DNA from: an uncultured Flavobacteriaceae bacterium
GTDB taxonomy: Bacteria; Bacteroidota; Bacteroidia; Flavobacteriales; Flavobacteriaceae
DNA: 64,000 bases
Direction of reading: 5' to 3'
Assembly (NCBI GenBank): GCA_947500435.1
Contig: CANMRV010000005.1
Span: 186,001 to 250,000, forward strand
Shown here: positions 17,237 to 27,561 of the stretch, one piece after another
How positions within the stretch are numbered: the stretch's first letter is position 1
How the letters are laid out: every line of letters starts with the position of its first letter
Position numbers and translations under genes: made by a program
Notes under the pieces: model-generated
Databases searched by the model: none
What the model was told of the DNA's origin: nothing
Seen by the model: only the letters and a program-made list of their open reading frames with translations

Positions 17237-18517
17237 TTATAAACGGCCATCTACCTTACCTTTATAAACACTCTTAACATCATATAGAACACCACCTGGC
17301 TTGAGCATCGCGCGTAAATCAAGAGTCAGGAACTCATTATGAGAGACCGCAAGAACCACAGCGTCAAACAAGTCAGTGGGAATTTGGTTGGTTGTTTCTA
17401 TACTATGTTCCCTTAGTACCTCGGCTGGCTCCGCCCATGGGTCATAAATCGTAATATCGGCATTGTAACTTTTTAATCCGTTGATAACATCAACAACCTT
17501 TGTATTACGAACATCAGGACAGTTTTCCTTAAAAGCTATTCCTAAAATTAGAATTTTTGCGCCTTTTACTTTTAAGTCATGTTGTAACATCAACTTTACA
17601 ACTTCGGAAGAAACATATTTGCCCATGCCATCGTTCATGCGCCTGCCCTCTAAAATTATTCCTGGATGATATCCAAACTCTTGGGCTTTTTGAGCAAGAT
17701 AGTAAGGATCGATGCCTATACAATGGCCACCGACCAAACCTGGTTTGAAGGGCAAGAAATTCCATTTGGTGCTTGCAGCTTCTAGAACTTCATGAGTATC
17801 AATATCCATTAAATTAAAAATCTTGGCTAGCTCATTTACAAAAGCAATATTTATATCACGTTGAGAATTCTCAATTACTTTCGATGCTTCCGCCACTTTT
17901 ATGCTTGAGGCCAAGTGTGTACCGGCAGTAATTACAGAGGCATATAACGCATCTACTTTTTTACCAACTTCTGGGGTAGACCCAGCTGTAACCTTTAGAA
18001 TTTTATCAATGGTATGTTTTTTGTCCCCTGGATTGACTCTTTCAGGGGAATACCCCGCAAAAAAATCTTCATTAAATTTTAATCCGCTAACCTTTTCAAG
18101 AACAGGGATGCACTCATCTTCGGTAACGCCCGGATATACCGTTGACTCGTAAATGACGATATCTCCCTTCTTTAAAAATTGGCCCACCGTTTCACTTGAT
18201 TTATACAAGGGGGTGAGGTCTGGTCTGTTTATACGGTCTACAGGAGTTGGTACCGTTATAATGAAGTAATTACAATCTTTTAGTATCTCTTGATTATCAG
18301 TGCAAAACAGACCTATTTTGGAAGGAGGTTGGTCCTTAATGACTTCTTTTAAATCATCTTTGTTTACTTCTAGGGTGGAATCAATTCCTGATTGTAATTC
18401 AGATATCCTTTTCGGGTTAATGTCAAATCCGATAACGGGATACTTGGTGGCGAATAGGCGGGCTAGGGGCAGACCTACATAGCCTAATCCAATAATACCT
18501 ATTCTAACAATGCTCAT
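17237..18517 (-). CDS. tviB: UDP-N-acetylhexosamine 6-dehydrogenase (TviB/WbpA type)
   Basis: A 426-residue nucleotide-sugar dehydrogenase of the UDP-GlcNAc/UDP-GalNAc group (TviB/VipA, WbpA/WbpO), which oxidises C6 with two NAD to give a HexNAc uronic acid donor. Seen: N-terminal Rossmann motif IGIIGLGYVGLPLARLFA, TVPTPVDRINRPDLTPLYKS, the middle domain SQRDINIAFVNELAKIF, the catalytic Cys in GLVGGHCIGIDPYYL, and the C-terminal domain with FKENCPDVRNTKV. HCIGID distinguishes it from the UDP-glucose dehydrogenase at 21915-23309, which has SCFQKD. It is the last gene of the sugar-nucleotide operon, after a 116-base spacer with its own -7 box. Whether GlcNAc or GalNAc is the substrate is uncertain. 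Confidence 0.9.
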   Translation of the reverse strand: MSIVRIGIIGLGYVGLPLARLFATKYPVIGFDINPKRISELQSGIDSTLEVNKDDLKEVIKDQPPSKIGLFCTDNQEILKDCNYFIITVPTPVDRINRPDLTPLYKSSETVGQFLKKGDIVIYESTVYPGVTEDECIPVLEKVSGLKFNEDFFAGYSPERVNPGDKKHTIDKILKVTAGSTPEVGKKVDALYASVITAGTHLASSIKVAEASKVIENSQRDINIAFVNELAKIFNLMDIDTHEVLEAASTKWNFLPFKPGLVGGHCIGIDPYYLAQKAQEFGYHPGIILEGRRMNDGMGKYVSSEVVKLMLQHDLKVKGAKILILGIAFKENCPDVRNTKVVDVINGLKSYNADITIYDPWAEPAEVLREHSIETTNQIPTDLFDAVVLAVSHNEFLTLDLRAMLKPGGVLYDVKSVYKGKVDGRL

Positions 18518-18561
18518 ATTATATCAATGAAATTGGGTTGGAGGCAAGTGAAAATTCATCT

Positions 18562-18569
18562 CAAAGATA
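18562..18569 (-). promoter_or_regulatory. Possible -7 box (TATCTTTG) ahead of the UDP-HexNAc dehydrogenase
   Basis: Minus-strand TATCTTTG matches TAnnTTTG exactly, 45 bases before the start codon and inside the spacer after the GDP-fucose synthase gene. Confidence 0.4.
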
Positions 18570-18633
18570 GGTATATGATTTCGATTATATCCATCGAAAA
18601 CATGGAAGGATAGGTATTGAAAAAAACGCTCCT

Positions 18634-19716
18634 TTAAAATTCTTTATACCAACCTATTAATTTTTGAACACCCAGTTCTAAATCTATATTATGCTTCCAT
18701 CCTAAATTGTTCAATTTGGAAACATCGGTCAATTTTTTCATTGTGCCATCGGGTTTATCGGTGTTGAATTTAAAATCACCGGTAAATCCGATTTTATCCT
18801 TAATCAAGCCGGCTAGATCTGCTATTGAAATATCAGATCCCGTTCCAATGTTGATATGCGTATTTCTAATCTCTTTTTCGGAAGAGAAGGTGTCTTTGAA
18901 ATTCCTGTTTTCCATTAAGAATACACAGGCATCGGCCATATCTTCTGACCATAAAAATTCACGCATTGGCTTTCCACTTCCCCAAATTTCCACGGAGACC
19001 TTATTTCCAACTTTTAGGATGCCATATTTTTCAAGTATGCTCAGAATATCTTTTTTGTCTGCATTGCCTGAAATACCTTCAATGGGCAACCGATTTAAAT
19101 CATTCGTTATTTGTTCCCAATTATCTGTTTCTAGTGCTTTTCCCAAATGGACTTTTCGAATAAGTGCTGGAAGAACATGTGATTTCTCCAAATCGAAATT
19201 GTCGTTTGGCCCATATAGATTGGTGGGCATAACAGAAATGAAGTTGGTGCCATACTGCAGGTTGTAGCTTTCACACATTTTAATGCCAGCGATTTTTGCA
19301 ATCGCATAAGGTTCATTGGTATATTCTAGCGTGTCTGTCAATAAATAGTCCTCTTTCATAGGTTGCGGACAATTTTTTGGATAGATACAGGTACTTCCCA
19401 AGAAGAGTAATTTGTTTACTCCATGTACATAAGATTGATGAATCACATTGTTTTGAATCATCAGGTTCTCATATATAAAATCCGCTCGGTAGGTGTTGTT
19501 GGCTACTATTCCCCCCACCTTGGCTGCGGCCAAGATAACATATTGTGGTTTTTCGGTTTGAAAAAAGCCTGCAACTGAAGCCGTATTGGTAAGATCCAGT
19601 TCAGAATGAGTTCTGGTTACAAGATTGGAATATCCTCTTTGAGAAAGGTTTTTTACGATTGCACTACCTACAAGTCCTCTATGGCCTGCGATGTATATTT
19701 TTGCATCCTTTTCCAT
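18634..19716 (-). CDS. fcl: GDP-L-fucose synthase
   Basis: A 360-residue short-chain epimerase/reductase that converts GDP-4-keto-6-deoxymannose to GDP-L-fucose with NADPH. Seen: IYIAGHRGLVGSAIVKNL (nucleotide-binding GxxGxxG), AAAKVGGIVANNTYRADFIYENL, the Ser of FLGSTCIYPK, YAIAKIAGIKMCESYN (catalytic Tyr and Lys), and MPTNLYGPNDNFDLEKSHVL. It contains a longer insert (about residues 195-230, TNDLNRLPIEGISGNADKKD) than the E. coli enzyme of about 320 residues, as is common in Bacteroidota. It directly follows gmd with a four-base gap, so the two pathway steps are coupled. Confidence 0.95.
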   Translation of the reverse strand: MEKDAKIYIAGHRGLVGSAIVKNLSQRGYSNLVTRTHSELDLTNTASVAGFFQTEKPQYVILAAAKVGGIVANNTYRADFIYENLMIQNNVIHQSYVHGVNKLLFLGSTCIYPKNCPQPMKEDYLLTDTLEYTNEPYAIAKIAGIKMCESYNLQYGTNFISVMPTNLYGPNDNFDLEKSHVLPALIRKVHLGKALETDNWEQITNDLNRLPIEGISGNADKKDILSILEKYGILKVGNKVSVEIWGSGKPMREFLWSEDMADACVFLMENRNFKDTFSSEKEIRNTHINIGTGSDISIADLAGLIKDKIGFTGDFKFNTDKPDGTMKKLTDVSKLNNLGWKHNIDLELGVQKLIGWYKEF

Positions 19717-19719
19717 AGA

Positions 19720-20835
19720 TTATTCAAAGTAGTTTAAGATGCGATATCCACCATCTTTAAGATACTGCTCTTTTTCCATTAAGTGTAGATCACTTTTCAC
19801 CATATCGATGACTAGATCCTTAAGTTCGTATTCCAGTTCCCAACCTAGTTTTTGTTTTGCTTTAGTCGGATCACCGATTAACAGCTCGACTTCAGTTGGC
19901 CTAAAGTATTTTGGGTCTACCGAAAGTACTTCTTTACCGATTTCTATCTGATATTTAGGATTTGAACATGATTTTACAAATGCTTTTTCATCAACGCCCG
20001 AACCTTTGAACTCAAGTTCGATACCAGCTTCGGCAAAGCTCATTCGAACAAACTCTCGAACTGGAGTGGTCTTTCCTGTCGCAATCACCCAATCTTCCGC
20101 TTCATCAGCCTGCAAGATCATCCACATCATGCGAACGTAGTCCTTGGCATGACCCCAATCACGCTGCGCGTCAAGGTTACCTAGGTACATTTTATCTTGA
20201 AGTCCGAGTGCGATTCTGGCTGTTGCCCTTGTAATTTTTCGAGTTACAAAAGTTTCACCTCTAATTGGGGACTCATGATTGAAAAGTATTCCATTACATG
20301 CATACATTCCATAAGCTTCACGATAGTTTACTGTAATCCAATAGGCGTACATCTTTGCAACAGCGTATGGACTTCTTGGATAGAAGGGCGTTGTTTCCGA
20401 CTGGGGAACCTCCTGCACCTTTCCATAGAGTTCTGAAGTGGAAGCTTGGTAAATTCGGGTCTTTTTTTCCATTCCTAAGAGACGAACCGCATCTAGTATA
20501 CGTAAAGTGCCTATACCATCGGCGTTGGCGGTATACTCGGGGATTTCAAACGAGACATGTACATGACTCATTGCCGCCAGGTTATATATCTCATCTGGCT
20601 GTATTTCTTTGATTAATCGAATCAGATTCGTACTATCGGTCATATCACCGTAGTGCAAAATAAAGTTTCGATTTTCGATATGTGGGTCTTGATAAAGGTG
20701 GTCGATACGGTCTGTGTTGAAAAGCGAGGACCTTCTTTTAAGTCCATGCACTTCATAACCTTTTTTTAGAAGAAATTCACTAAGGTAGGCTCCGTCCTGT
20801 CCTGTTACTCCTGTAATCAATGCTACTTTTTTCAA
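19720..20835 (-). CDS. gmd: GDP-mannose 4,6-dehydratase
   Basis: A 371-residue dehydratase making GDP-4-keto-6-deoxy-D-mannose, the precursor of GDP-L-fucose. Seen: [54 protein letters not shown], the catalytic [11 protein letters not shown] with [10 protein letters not shown], and [20 protein letters not shown], all hallmarks of Gmd. The start codon is TTG (20833-20835 on the plus strand reads caa), since no in-frame ATG lies upstream and the protein begins naturally with KKVALITG. It is followed by fcl. Confidence 0.96.
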   Translation of the reverse strand: MKKVALITGVTGQDGAYLSEFLLKKGYEVHGLKRRSSLFNTDRIDHLYQDPHIENRNFILHYGDMTDSTNLIRLIKEIQPDEIYNLAAMSHVHVSFEIPEYTANADGIGTLRILDAVRLLGMEKKTRIYQASTSELYGKVQEVPQSETTPFYPRSPYAVAKMYAYWITVNYREAYGMYACNGILFNHESPIRGETFVTRKITRATARIALGLQDKMYLGNLDAQRDWGHAKDYVRMMWMILQADEAEDWVIATGKTTPVREFVRMSFAEAGIELEFKGSGVDEKAFVKSCSNPKYQIEIGKEVLSVDPKYFRPTEVELLIGDPTKAKQKLGWELEYELKDLVIDMVKSDLHLMEKEQYLKDGGYRILNYFE

Positions 20836-20889
20836 TGTATTATTTATTAATGGTTATTTCTTTAATTATTTTAATGAAGGTGCTAATCT

Positions 20890-21918
20890 TTAGTTATCAT
20901 AAAATTTTTGATACCAATTTACATATTGTTTAACGCCATCTTTTATTGATGTTTTGGGCTGATAGCCATAGTCTTTGACTAAGGCGCTTACATCTGCCCA
21001 AGTTTTTTCTACATCCCCAGGTTGAATGGGCAACAATTGTTTAACGGCTTCTTTATCCAAATGGTATTCAATTTGCTCTATAAAGTCTAAAAGCTTAACC
21101 GCGTTATTATTTCCGATGTTATAAAGCTTATAAAATTCTTCTGAAGCCTTCCTATTCTCTAGGTTGCTTTTCAAGACTCGAACAACCCCCTCGGCAATAT
21201 CTGTAACATAAGTAAAGTCCCTCTCCATTTTTCCATGGTTAAAAACCTTGATAGGTTTATTGTTAGAAATAGCATTCGTGAACAGAAAAGGAGCCATATC
21301 AGGCCTTCCCCAAGGTCCATATACTGTAAAGAACCGTAAACCTGTAGTAGGTATTTTGAAAAGATGGCTATAGGTATGCGCCATTAATTCGTTACTCTTT
21401 TTAGTCGCGGCATACAGACTTATTGGGTGATCTACGTTGTCATCAACTGTAAAAGGAATTTTTTTATTACTGCCATATACACTAGAACTGCTTGCATACA
21501 CCAAATGTTGAATAGCATTGTGTCTGCAACATTCTAACAAATTTAAGAAACCAACTATATTACTGTCAACATAGACATTGGGATTCTCAATACTATATCT
21601 TACTCCTGCTTGGGCAGCAAGATTACATACTAAATCAAATTTTTCTTCTAAAAAAAAAGAAGGTAATGCTTCTCTATTCTCTAGATTCATTTTGACAAAC
21701 GAAAACTTTGACCCATGAATATCTCCAAATGCTTTTTTGTGAAAATGTTCGGCATCCTTTTTACTGATACCAAGTTGTTTCAGTCTGCTATACTTTAGGC
21801 TTACATCGTAGTAGTCGTTCATATTGTCCAACCCAACTACCGTATAATTTTCACGCAAAAGAATTTCGCAAACATGATAACCAATAAACCCTGCAGCTCC
21901 GGTTACCAATATCTTCAT
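20890..21918 (-). CDS. UDP-glucuronate 4-epimerase-like SDR
   Basis: A 342-residue extended short-chain dehydrogenase/epimerase. Seen: [74 protein letters not shown] and [17 protein letters not shown] (Tyr and Lys of YxxxK), and [19 protein letters not shown]. YDVSLKxxRL and RYSIENP are the pattern of UDP-glucuronate 4-epimerases (GalE/LspL/WcvA group), which make UDP-galacturonate. The start overlaps the end of the UDP-glucose dehydrogenase gene by four bases (ATGA), a coupling that agrees with glucuronate being supplied by that enzyme. Confidence 0.88.
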   Translation of the reverse strand: MKILVTGAAGFIGYHVCEILLRENYTVVGLDNMNDYYDVSLKYSRLKQLGISKKDAEHFHKKAFGDIHGSKFSFVKMNLENREALPSFFLEEKFDLVCNLAAQAGVRYSIENPNVYVDSNIVGFLNLLECCRHNAIQHLVYASSSSVYGSNKKIPFTVDDNVDHPISLYAATKKSNELMAHTYSHLFKIPTTGLRFFTVYGPWGRPDMAPFLFTNAISNNKPIKVFNHGKMERDFTYVTDIAEGVVRVLKSNLENRKASEEFYKLYNIGNNNAVKLLDFIEQIEYHLDKEAVKQLLPIQPGDVEKTWADVSALVKDYGYQPKTSIKDGVKQYVNWYQKFYDN

Positions 21919-23309
21919 GATTGTCCTATTTTGTAATATTCGAATCCTATCTTCTGCATATCTTCTTTTTCTAATAATCGTCTTCCGTCGAACACGAATG
22001 CAGGTTTCAACATTTTTTTATAAATACTTTCCCAATCATAGTTTTTAAACTCATCCCATTCTGTTAATATGGCAATAGCATGTGCTTCCTCAGAAGCTTT
22101 TATTGGGTCATTCACAACTTTCAATAAGCGTCTATTTTCTTCTGGAGATCTTGTTCCTAAATAATCTAGATCTGCGTAAACTTGGCTTTCCGGTACTTTT
22201 GGGTCATAAATTACAATCTCAGCTTTTTCATCCAACAAAGCATCAGCTACATAGATAGCCGCAGATTCTCTTGTGTCATTGGTATCTTTTTTAAAGGCCC
22301 ATCCGTAGAAAACAATTTTTTTGCCAGACACTGTATTGTAAAGGGTGGTAACTATATTTTCAGCAAACCGTCTTTTTTGATAATCATTCATAATTATCAC
22401 CTGTTCCCAGTAGTCGGCAACTTCTTGAAGTCCGTAACTTTGAGCTATATATACTAAGTTAAGAATATCTTTTTGAAAACAAGAACCCCCAAAACCAACA
22501 GAGGAATTTAAAAACTTCGCGCCAATTCTACTATCATAACCAATTGCTCTAGAAACCTCTGCTACATTAGCATCGGTCTTCTCACAAAGTGCAGAGATAG
22601 AATTAATAGAAGAAACGCGCTGTGCTAAAAATGCATTTGCTACCAGTTTAGAAAGCTCTGAAGACCAAACATTGGTTTGCAAAATCCTTTCTTTAGGAAG
22701 CCAATTTTCGTAAATACTGCTTAAAGCATCTTTAGCCGCTTGTCCTTTAGGGGTTTCCGCCCCTCCAATCAAAACTCTATCGGCGTTTAATAAATCTTCA
22801 ATAGCGGTTCCCTCAGCTAAAAATTCGGGATTCGAAAGTATTTCGAAATCAACTCCATTACCAGTGTTGTCTAATATACTTTTAATGGCACTTGCTGTTC
22901 TAACGGGTAGGGTTGATTTTTCAACTACAATTTTATTTGTTCTGGCAACCTTTGCGATATTTCGAGCACATAATTCAATATTTTTAAGATCTGCAGCCTG
23001 CCCCTTACCTTTTCCGTAGGTTTTTGTAGGAGTGTTTACCGATATAAAAATTATCTCTGCCTCATCAATAGCCGTATCAATCTCTGTTGAAAAAAATAGA
23101 TTTTTACCTCTGGTTTTTTCTACCAACTCTTTTAATCCCGGTTCGTATATGGGCAATTTGTCTAAGTCGGAATGATTCCAAAGATCTATCCTTTCTTTAC
23201 TTAAATCAACTACTGTAACCTGTATTTCAGGGCATTGGCTAGCGATAACAGACATTGTAGGGCCGCCAACATAACCGGCTCCAATACAGCATATTTTTGT
23301 TATTTTCAT
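21915..23309 (-). CDS. ugd: UDP-glucose 6-dehydrogenase
   Basis: A 464-residue UDP-glucose dehydrogenase that makes UDP-glucuronate. It is of the longer animal/plant-like class: [20 protein letters not shown], then [32 protein letters not shown] and [13 protein letters not shown]. The catalytic Cys lies in [19 protein letters not shown], and the C-terminal domain has [19 protein letters not shown]. It is the first gene of the leftward sugar-nucleotide operon, starting in the divergent region opposite the aminotransferase gene. Confidence 0.95.
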   Translation of the reverse strand: MKITKICCIGAGYVGGPTMSVIASQCPEIQVTVVDLSKERIDLWNHSDLDKLPIYEPGLKELVEKTRGKNLFFSTEIDTAIDEAEIIFISVNTPTKTYGKGKGQAADLKNIELCARNIAKVARTNKIVVEKSTLPVRTASAIKSILDNTGNGVDFEILSNPEFLAEGTAIEDLLNADRVLIGGAETPKGQAAKDALSSIYENWLPKERILQTNVWSSELSKLVANAFLAQRVSSINSISALCEKTDANVAEVSRAIGYDSRIGAKFLNSSVGFGGSCFQKDILNLVYIAQSYGLQEVADYWEQVIIMNDYQKRRFAENIVTTLYNTVSGKKIVFYGWAFKKDTNDTRESAAIYVADALLDEKAEIVIYDPKVPESQVYADLDYLGTRSPEENRRLLKVVNDPIKASEEAHAIAILTEWDEFKNYDWESIYKKMLKPAFVFDGRRLLEKEDMQKIGFEYYKIGQS

Positions 23310-23651
23310 TCGAAGATGTTTAGTTCATTCAAGGGTTAGGGGTGAAATATCAATTCACTTTTTTTACTATGCTAACTAAGCAGATTTTAACTTAATCTCA
23401 TAATTTGGGTTTTCGTTTGGCGATGCAAAGATTACAAAATAACTCTACAATAGAATAAATATTGTCGATAAAACGGTCGATTTTCCTGTTTGAAGCGTAT
23501 ATTAAGTAAAATTGAAATAACTTAGGGTTTATAAGCACGTTCTAAAGTTCATTTAACCGATAATTATCGAGTATTAATCGATATTAGAACTTGTTGTAGG
23601 AAAGTATAATTACTTTTGAAACTCAAATGAACTTAACTAAAGATTTTTAAA
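23310..23651. other. Divergent promoter region
   Basis: About 340 bases between ugd (leftward) and the aminotransferase gene (rightward). It contains a good rightward promoter (23591-23618) and several CGAT-containing segments, such as 23558 and 23579 spaced by 21 bases. No gene is seen. Confidence 0.6.
23591..23618 (+). promoter_or_regulatory. Bacteroidota-type promoter of the aminotransferase-wzc operon
   Basis: TTG at 23591-23593 and TACTTTTG (TAnnTTTG) at 23611-23618, separated by 17 bases. The start codon follows about 33 bases downstream. Confidence 0.55.
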
Positions 23652-24782
23652 GTGGAGACACAGACAAAGATTTGGCTTTCCTCACCCCATATGGGAAGCA
23701 ATGAACAGAATTATGTCGATGAAGCATTCAAAACCAATTGGATTGCACCTCTCGGACCAAATGTAACTCTTTTCGAAAAGGCTATTCAGGACTATATCAA
23801 TAATGAGGTTCACGTTGCGGCGCTCAGTGCAGGCACCGCTGCTATACATCTCGCCCTTGAAATACTTGGGGTTTCACATGGCGATGAAGTAATTTGCCAA
23901 AGTCTTACCTTTTCTGCATCTGCAAACCCCATAAAATACTTGGGAGCGAATCCGATTTTTGTAGACAGCGAGCGAGATACATGGAATATTTCACCTGTAT
24001 TGCTAGAGAAAGCAATTTTAGACAGAATTGCGAAAGGGAAGAAGCCGAAAGCCATTGTAGCAGTGCACCTATATGGAATGCCATACAAAATAAATGAAGT
24101 AAACGCTGTAGCCGAGAAATACGGAATTCCCGTAATTGAAGATAGTGCTGAGGCACTAGGAAGTACTTTCAATGGAGTAAAATGTGGAAGTTTTGGCGAA
24201 ATAGGAATTTTATCCTTCAATGGAAATAAAATTATTACCACTTCAGGTGGTGGTGCGCTGGTTACGAAGAACCAAGCATATAAAGAGAAGGCGATTTTTT
24301 TAGCGACTCAAGCAAGGGATGATGCGCCGCACTACCAACATTCTCATGTAGGTTATAATTATCGTATGAGCAATGTTCTAGCAGGTATTGGCAGAGGTCA
24401 AATGGAAGTGCTTGATGACCGTGTTGCTGCCAGAAGGGCTAACTTTGATTTTTATAAAGCTAGTCTAGGGCATTTGGAGGAAATCGAGTTTTTGAATGAA
24501 CCAGAAGGTTTCTTTTCAAATAGATGGCTTTCATGTATTTTAACATCTTCATACGAAATGAGGGAAAGAATTCGTTATGCTCTTTTAGAGGATGACATTG
24601 AATCACGTCCGTTATGGAAACCGATGCACATGCAACCCATTTTTGAAACCTCCCCGAATTATTCAGATGGTACCTCTGCAGACCTATTTGATAGAGGTCT
24701 TTGTTTGCCAAGTGGCTCAAATTTGGCTGACCAAGACTTAGAAAGAATAGTTACAATAATACTTAAAGAACTTACCAAATGA
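23652..24782 (+). CDS. DegT/DnrJ/EryC1/StrS sugar aminotransferase (PglE-like)
   Basis: A 376-residue PLP-dependent aminotransferase expected to aminate C4 of a UDP-4-keto-6-deoxy-HexNAc, the product of the dehydratase encoded next to it. Seen: IWLSSPHMGSNEQNYVDEAF, SAGTAAIHLALEILGVSHGDEV, PVIEDSAEALGSTFNG (the Asp contacting the PLP ring nitrogen), and the Schiff-base Lys in LSFNGNKIITTSGGGALVT. The start is GTG because an in-frame stop (TAA, 23634-23636) lies just upstream and no ATG intervenes. Its stop overlaps the next start (ATGA, 24779-24782). Together the pair would make UDP-4-amino-4,6-dideoxy-GlcNAc or an epimer. Confidence 0.9.
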   Translation: METQTKIWLSSPHMGSNEQNYVDEAFKTNWIAPLGPNVTLFEKAIQDYINNEVHVAALSAGTAAIHLALEILGVSHGDEVICQSLTFSASANPIKYLGANPIFVDSERDTWNISPVLLEKAILDRIAKGKKPKAIVAVHLYGMPYKINEVNAVAEKYGIPVIEDSAEALGSTFNGVKCGSFGEIGILSFNGNKIITTSGGGALVTKNQAYKEKAIFLATQARDDAPHYQHSHVGYNYRMSNVLAGIGRGQMEVLDDRVAARRANFDFYKASLGHLEEIEFLNEPEGFFSNRWLSCILTSSYEMRERIRYALLEDDIESRPLWKPMHMQPIFETSPNYSDGTSADLFDRGLCLPSGSNLADQDLERIVTIILKELTK

Positions 24783-26719
24783 TAAAAAATTACCTTGTAA
24801 GCAATGCCCACAGATATGCTTCAAAGTGGTTGGTTTTAGCGATAGATGTTTTTATAATTTCTGTTTCTTTCATTTTGTCTTACCTGATACGTTTTAATCT
24901 AACTTTCAATTTTGACGTTGAAAGGTTGTGGTTACAGCTTCCCATTATAGCACTTATTGCAATTACTTCGTTTCTCTTTACGGGTTCTTATAAAGGTGTT
25001 GTAAGGCATACAGGGGTTAGGGATGTTTACAAGATTTTTAATGCAATTTGTTTTTCTAGTATTATCACGATTTTCTTGGTTATAATCAACAGGCAGTTCG
25101 TTTTTATGAACGATTTCACTGTTCCTTTGAGTATAATTGTTATTCATAGTTTGTTGGCTTTTATTGCTTTAACCGCCTCACGATATATTTTTAAAACTGC
25201 TTTTTTTAATTTGGTAAAAAAGTTTAAGGTTACAAAAAATGTATTGATTTATGGAGCAGGGGAGTCAGGTATTCTTACTTATAATGCCATTAGCAATCAG
25301 ACTAGCAGCAATGCTAGGGTAATTGCCTACCTAGATGATGACCCTAAAAAAATAGGGAAGATTATCAACGGAGTGATGGTTCTAGGTAAAGATGTTCTCT
25401 CCGAGTACTTTTTAAGCTCAAAAGATGTTTCTGAAATCATTGTTTCGATAAATAACGTTGATGCGAATGAACTCCGTGAACTAGTAGAAAGTCTGGTGGA
25501 ATATCCGGTGCAGGTCAAGATTGTCCCGCCAGTTGAGAGTTGGATTAATGGAGAGCTTAAACTTTCTCAGATTAAACAAGTTCAGATTGAAGATCTTTTA
25601 GATCGCTCTCCGATTGACATAAAAAAATCCAAAGTTTCAGAACAGCTTAAAGGACAAACTATTTTAGTTACCGGGGGTGCTGGTTCTATAGGAAGTGAAA
25701 TAGTTAGACAGATAGCCAACTATGACTATAAATCTCTAGTTATTATTGATCAAGCGGAGTCTGCCTTGTACGATTTGCAACAAGAGTTAAAGCAAAATGG
25801 ATTTCATAATTTTGTTCCGATTGTTGGTGATATTCGAGATAAAAATCGAATGAATACTTATTTTCAGGAACATAAACCGACCATGGTTTTTCATGCTGCA
25901 GCCTATAAACATGTTCCTTTAATGGAGTATAATTATTACGAGGCTATTAAAATCAATGTTGCTGGAACAAAAACTATAGTCGACTTATCGATGAACCATA
26001 GGGTAGGTAAATTCGTTTTTGTTTCAACTGATAAAGCTGTAAACCCTACAAATGTAATGGGCGCTACAAAACGAATTGCAGAGATGTACATCAGTAGTGT
26101 TCAACAAGAAAATAAGACCAAGTTTATTACAACTAGATTCGGTAATGTACTTGGCTCAAATGGTTCTGTTATTCCCTTGTTTAGAAAGCAAATTGAAAAA
26201 GGTGGTCCGTTAACCGTAACCCATAAGGATATTACTAGATTCTTTATGACCATTCCTGAAGCTTCTCAATTGGTTCTCGAGGCTGCCGTAATGGGAGAAG
26301 GTGGAGAGATTTTTATTTTTGATATGGGTAAATCGGTGCGAATATTTGATTTAGCTAAGAACATGATTAAGTTATCAGGTCTTAAATATCCTGAGGATAT
26401 AGATATTAAGATTACCGGCTTACGCCCAGGTGAAAAACTATATGAAGAATTGTTGGCGAATGGGGAAAATACTTTGCCAACATATCACAAGAAAATTTTG
26501 ATAGGCAAAGTTAAGGAATTGGATTATGCAATGGTCAAATCAAAAATTGATGAGCTTTGCGTTTCAAATATGTTTTTTAACGGAAATACTATGGCTTTGA
26601 TGAAAGAAATTGTACCTGAGTATGTTTCGAATAATTCAGAATTTTGTAAACTTGATAACCAGGAAGAGGAGAAATCTGCGGCTATAATTAAAGGTGAAAA
26701 GAAAATTTTCCAACCATAA
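24779..26719 (+). CDS. Membrane UDP-HexNAc 4,6-dehydratase (PglF/WbpM/CapD family)
   Basis: A 646-residue membrane-anchored dehydratase. Four hydrophobic segments (about 15-150) are followed by a first Rossmann domain (VLIYGAGESGILTYNAI) and the catalytic SDR domain starting ILVTGGAGSIGSEIVRQI (about 300). The signature FVSTDKAVNPTNVMGATKR has Met in place of the usual SDR Tyr, as in WbpM and PglF. It removes water across C4-C6 of UDP-GlcNAc to give the 4-keto-6-deoxy intermediate used by the aminotransferase. The four-base overlap with that gene supports a shared pathway. Wza- and Wzc-like genes follow. Confidence 0.93.
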   Translation: MIKNYLVSNAHRYASKWLVLAIDVFIISVSFILSYLIRFNLTFNFDVERLWLQLPIIALIAITSFLFTGSYKGVVRHTGVRDVYKIFNAICFSSIITIFLVIINRQFVFMNDFTVPLSIIVIHSLLAFIALTASRYIFKTAFFNLVKKFKVTKNVLIYGAGESGILTYNAISNQTSSNARVIAYLDDDPKKIGKIINGVMVLGKDVLSEYFLSSKDVSEIIVSINNVDANELRELVESLVEYPVQVKIVPPVESWINGELKLSQIKQVQIEDLLDRSPIDIKKSKVSEQLKGQTILVTGGAGSIGSEIVRQIANYDYKSLVIIDQAESALYDLQQELKQNGFHNFVPIVGDIRDKNRMNTYFQEHKPTMVFHAAAYKHVPLMEYNYYEAIKINVAGTKTIVDLSMNHRVGKFVFVSTDKAVNPTNVMGATKRIAEMYISSVQQENKTKFITTRFGNVLGSNGSVIPLFRKQIEKGGPLTVTHKDITRFFMTIPEASQLVLEAAVMGEGGEIFIFDMGKSVRIFDLAKNMIKLSGLKYPEDIDIKITGLRPGEKLYEELLANGENTLPTYHKKILIGKVKELDYAMVKSKIDELCVSNMFFNGNTMALMKEIVPEYVSNNSEFCKLDNQEEEKSAAIIKGEKKIFQP

Positions 26720-26755
26720 TTTTCACTAATTTTACACAAAATAACACTATATATT

Positions 26756-27538
26756 ATGCTTAAACAAAACAGACGTTTTGGATTGATATTTACTTTTTTG
26801 ACCATTTCAGTCCTTCTTTTATCTTCTTGTGCTAACAAGAAAGAAGTAGTTTATTTTCAGAATACAGGGGGGTTTGAAACTATTGTCGACAAAAATAGCT
26901 TTACTCCTAAATTTAAGGTAGATGATTTAGTAAGCATCCATGTCTCTACTTTGAATGCAGAAGCAAGTGCCCCATTTAACCTTTTTAGAGGAGCTGTAGA
27001 AGGGGGTATTCGCCCAGAACAGGTGGATTATTTAATTGATAGAGAGGGTGAAATAGATTTTCCTGTTATCGGAAAAATAAAAGTATCAGGGCTTTCGGCC
27101 GAGGAGGTAAGGACTTTGCTAAGAGATAAGCTTTCCGAATATTTAAAGGACCCCATTATTAACATTAGATTGAAGAATTTCACTATAACTGTTTTAGGGG
27201 AAGTTAGACGCCCGGGTACCTATCCCGTAAATGGAGAACGGATTACTATTCTAGAAGCTTTAGGTTTAGCTGGTGATTTAACAGTTAAAGGAGTTCGCGA
27301 AAACGTTATGGTTATAAGAGATTTCGATGGAACCAAGGTGTATACAAGAGTTGATCTTACAAGAAAAGAAGCAATGAGTTCTCCTGTTTACTATTTAACT
27401 CAAAATGATGTGGTCTATATAGAACCTAATCAGTCTGCAATTACAGCATCCAGTTTGGATAATCGAGCTACAATTGCAGTTTCAATAGCTTCTATACTAA
27501 TAACCTCTACAATATTATTGATTACGAGGACCAAGTAA
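26756..27538 (+). CDS. wza: Wza-like polysaccharide export lipoprotein
   Basis: A 260-residue polysaccharide export protein. The signal ends in LLSSC (Cys25), then SANK-like start of the mature lipoprotein. The export domain reads FKVDDLVSIHVST and VDYLIDREGEIDFPVIGKIKVSGLSAEEVRTLL, followed by a SLBB domain (ITVLGEVRRPGTYPVNGERITILEALGLAGDL). A C-terminal hydrophobic helix (IAVSIASILITSTILLI) may span the outer membrane. It is shorter than E. coli Wza (about 360 residues), as usual in Bacteroidota. It is predicted to form the outer-membrane exit channel working with the Wzc-like protein downstream. Confidence 0.9.
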   Translation: MLKQNRRFGLIFTFLTISVLLLSSCANKKEVVYFQNTGGFETIVDKNSFTPKFKVDDLVSIHVSTLNAEASAPFNLFRGAVEGGIRPEQVDYLIDREGEIDFPVIGKIKVSGLSAEEVRTLLRDKLSEYLKDPIINIRLKNFTITVLGEVRRPGTYPVNGERITILEALGLAGDLTVKGVRENVMVIRDFDGTKVYTRVDLTRKEAMSSPVYYLTQNDVVYIEPNQSAITASSLDNRATIAVSIASILITSTILLITRTK

Positions 27539-27561
27539 TTTGAACCAAAGGAATTTTAAGA

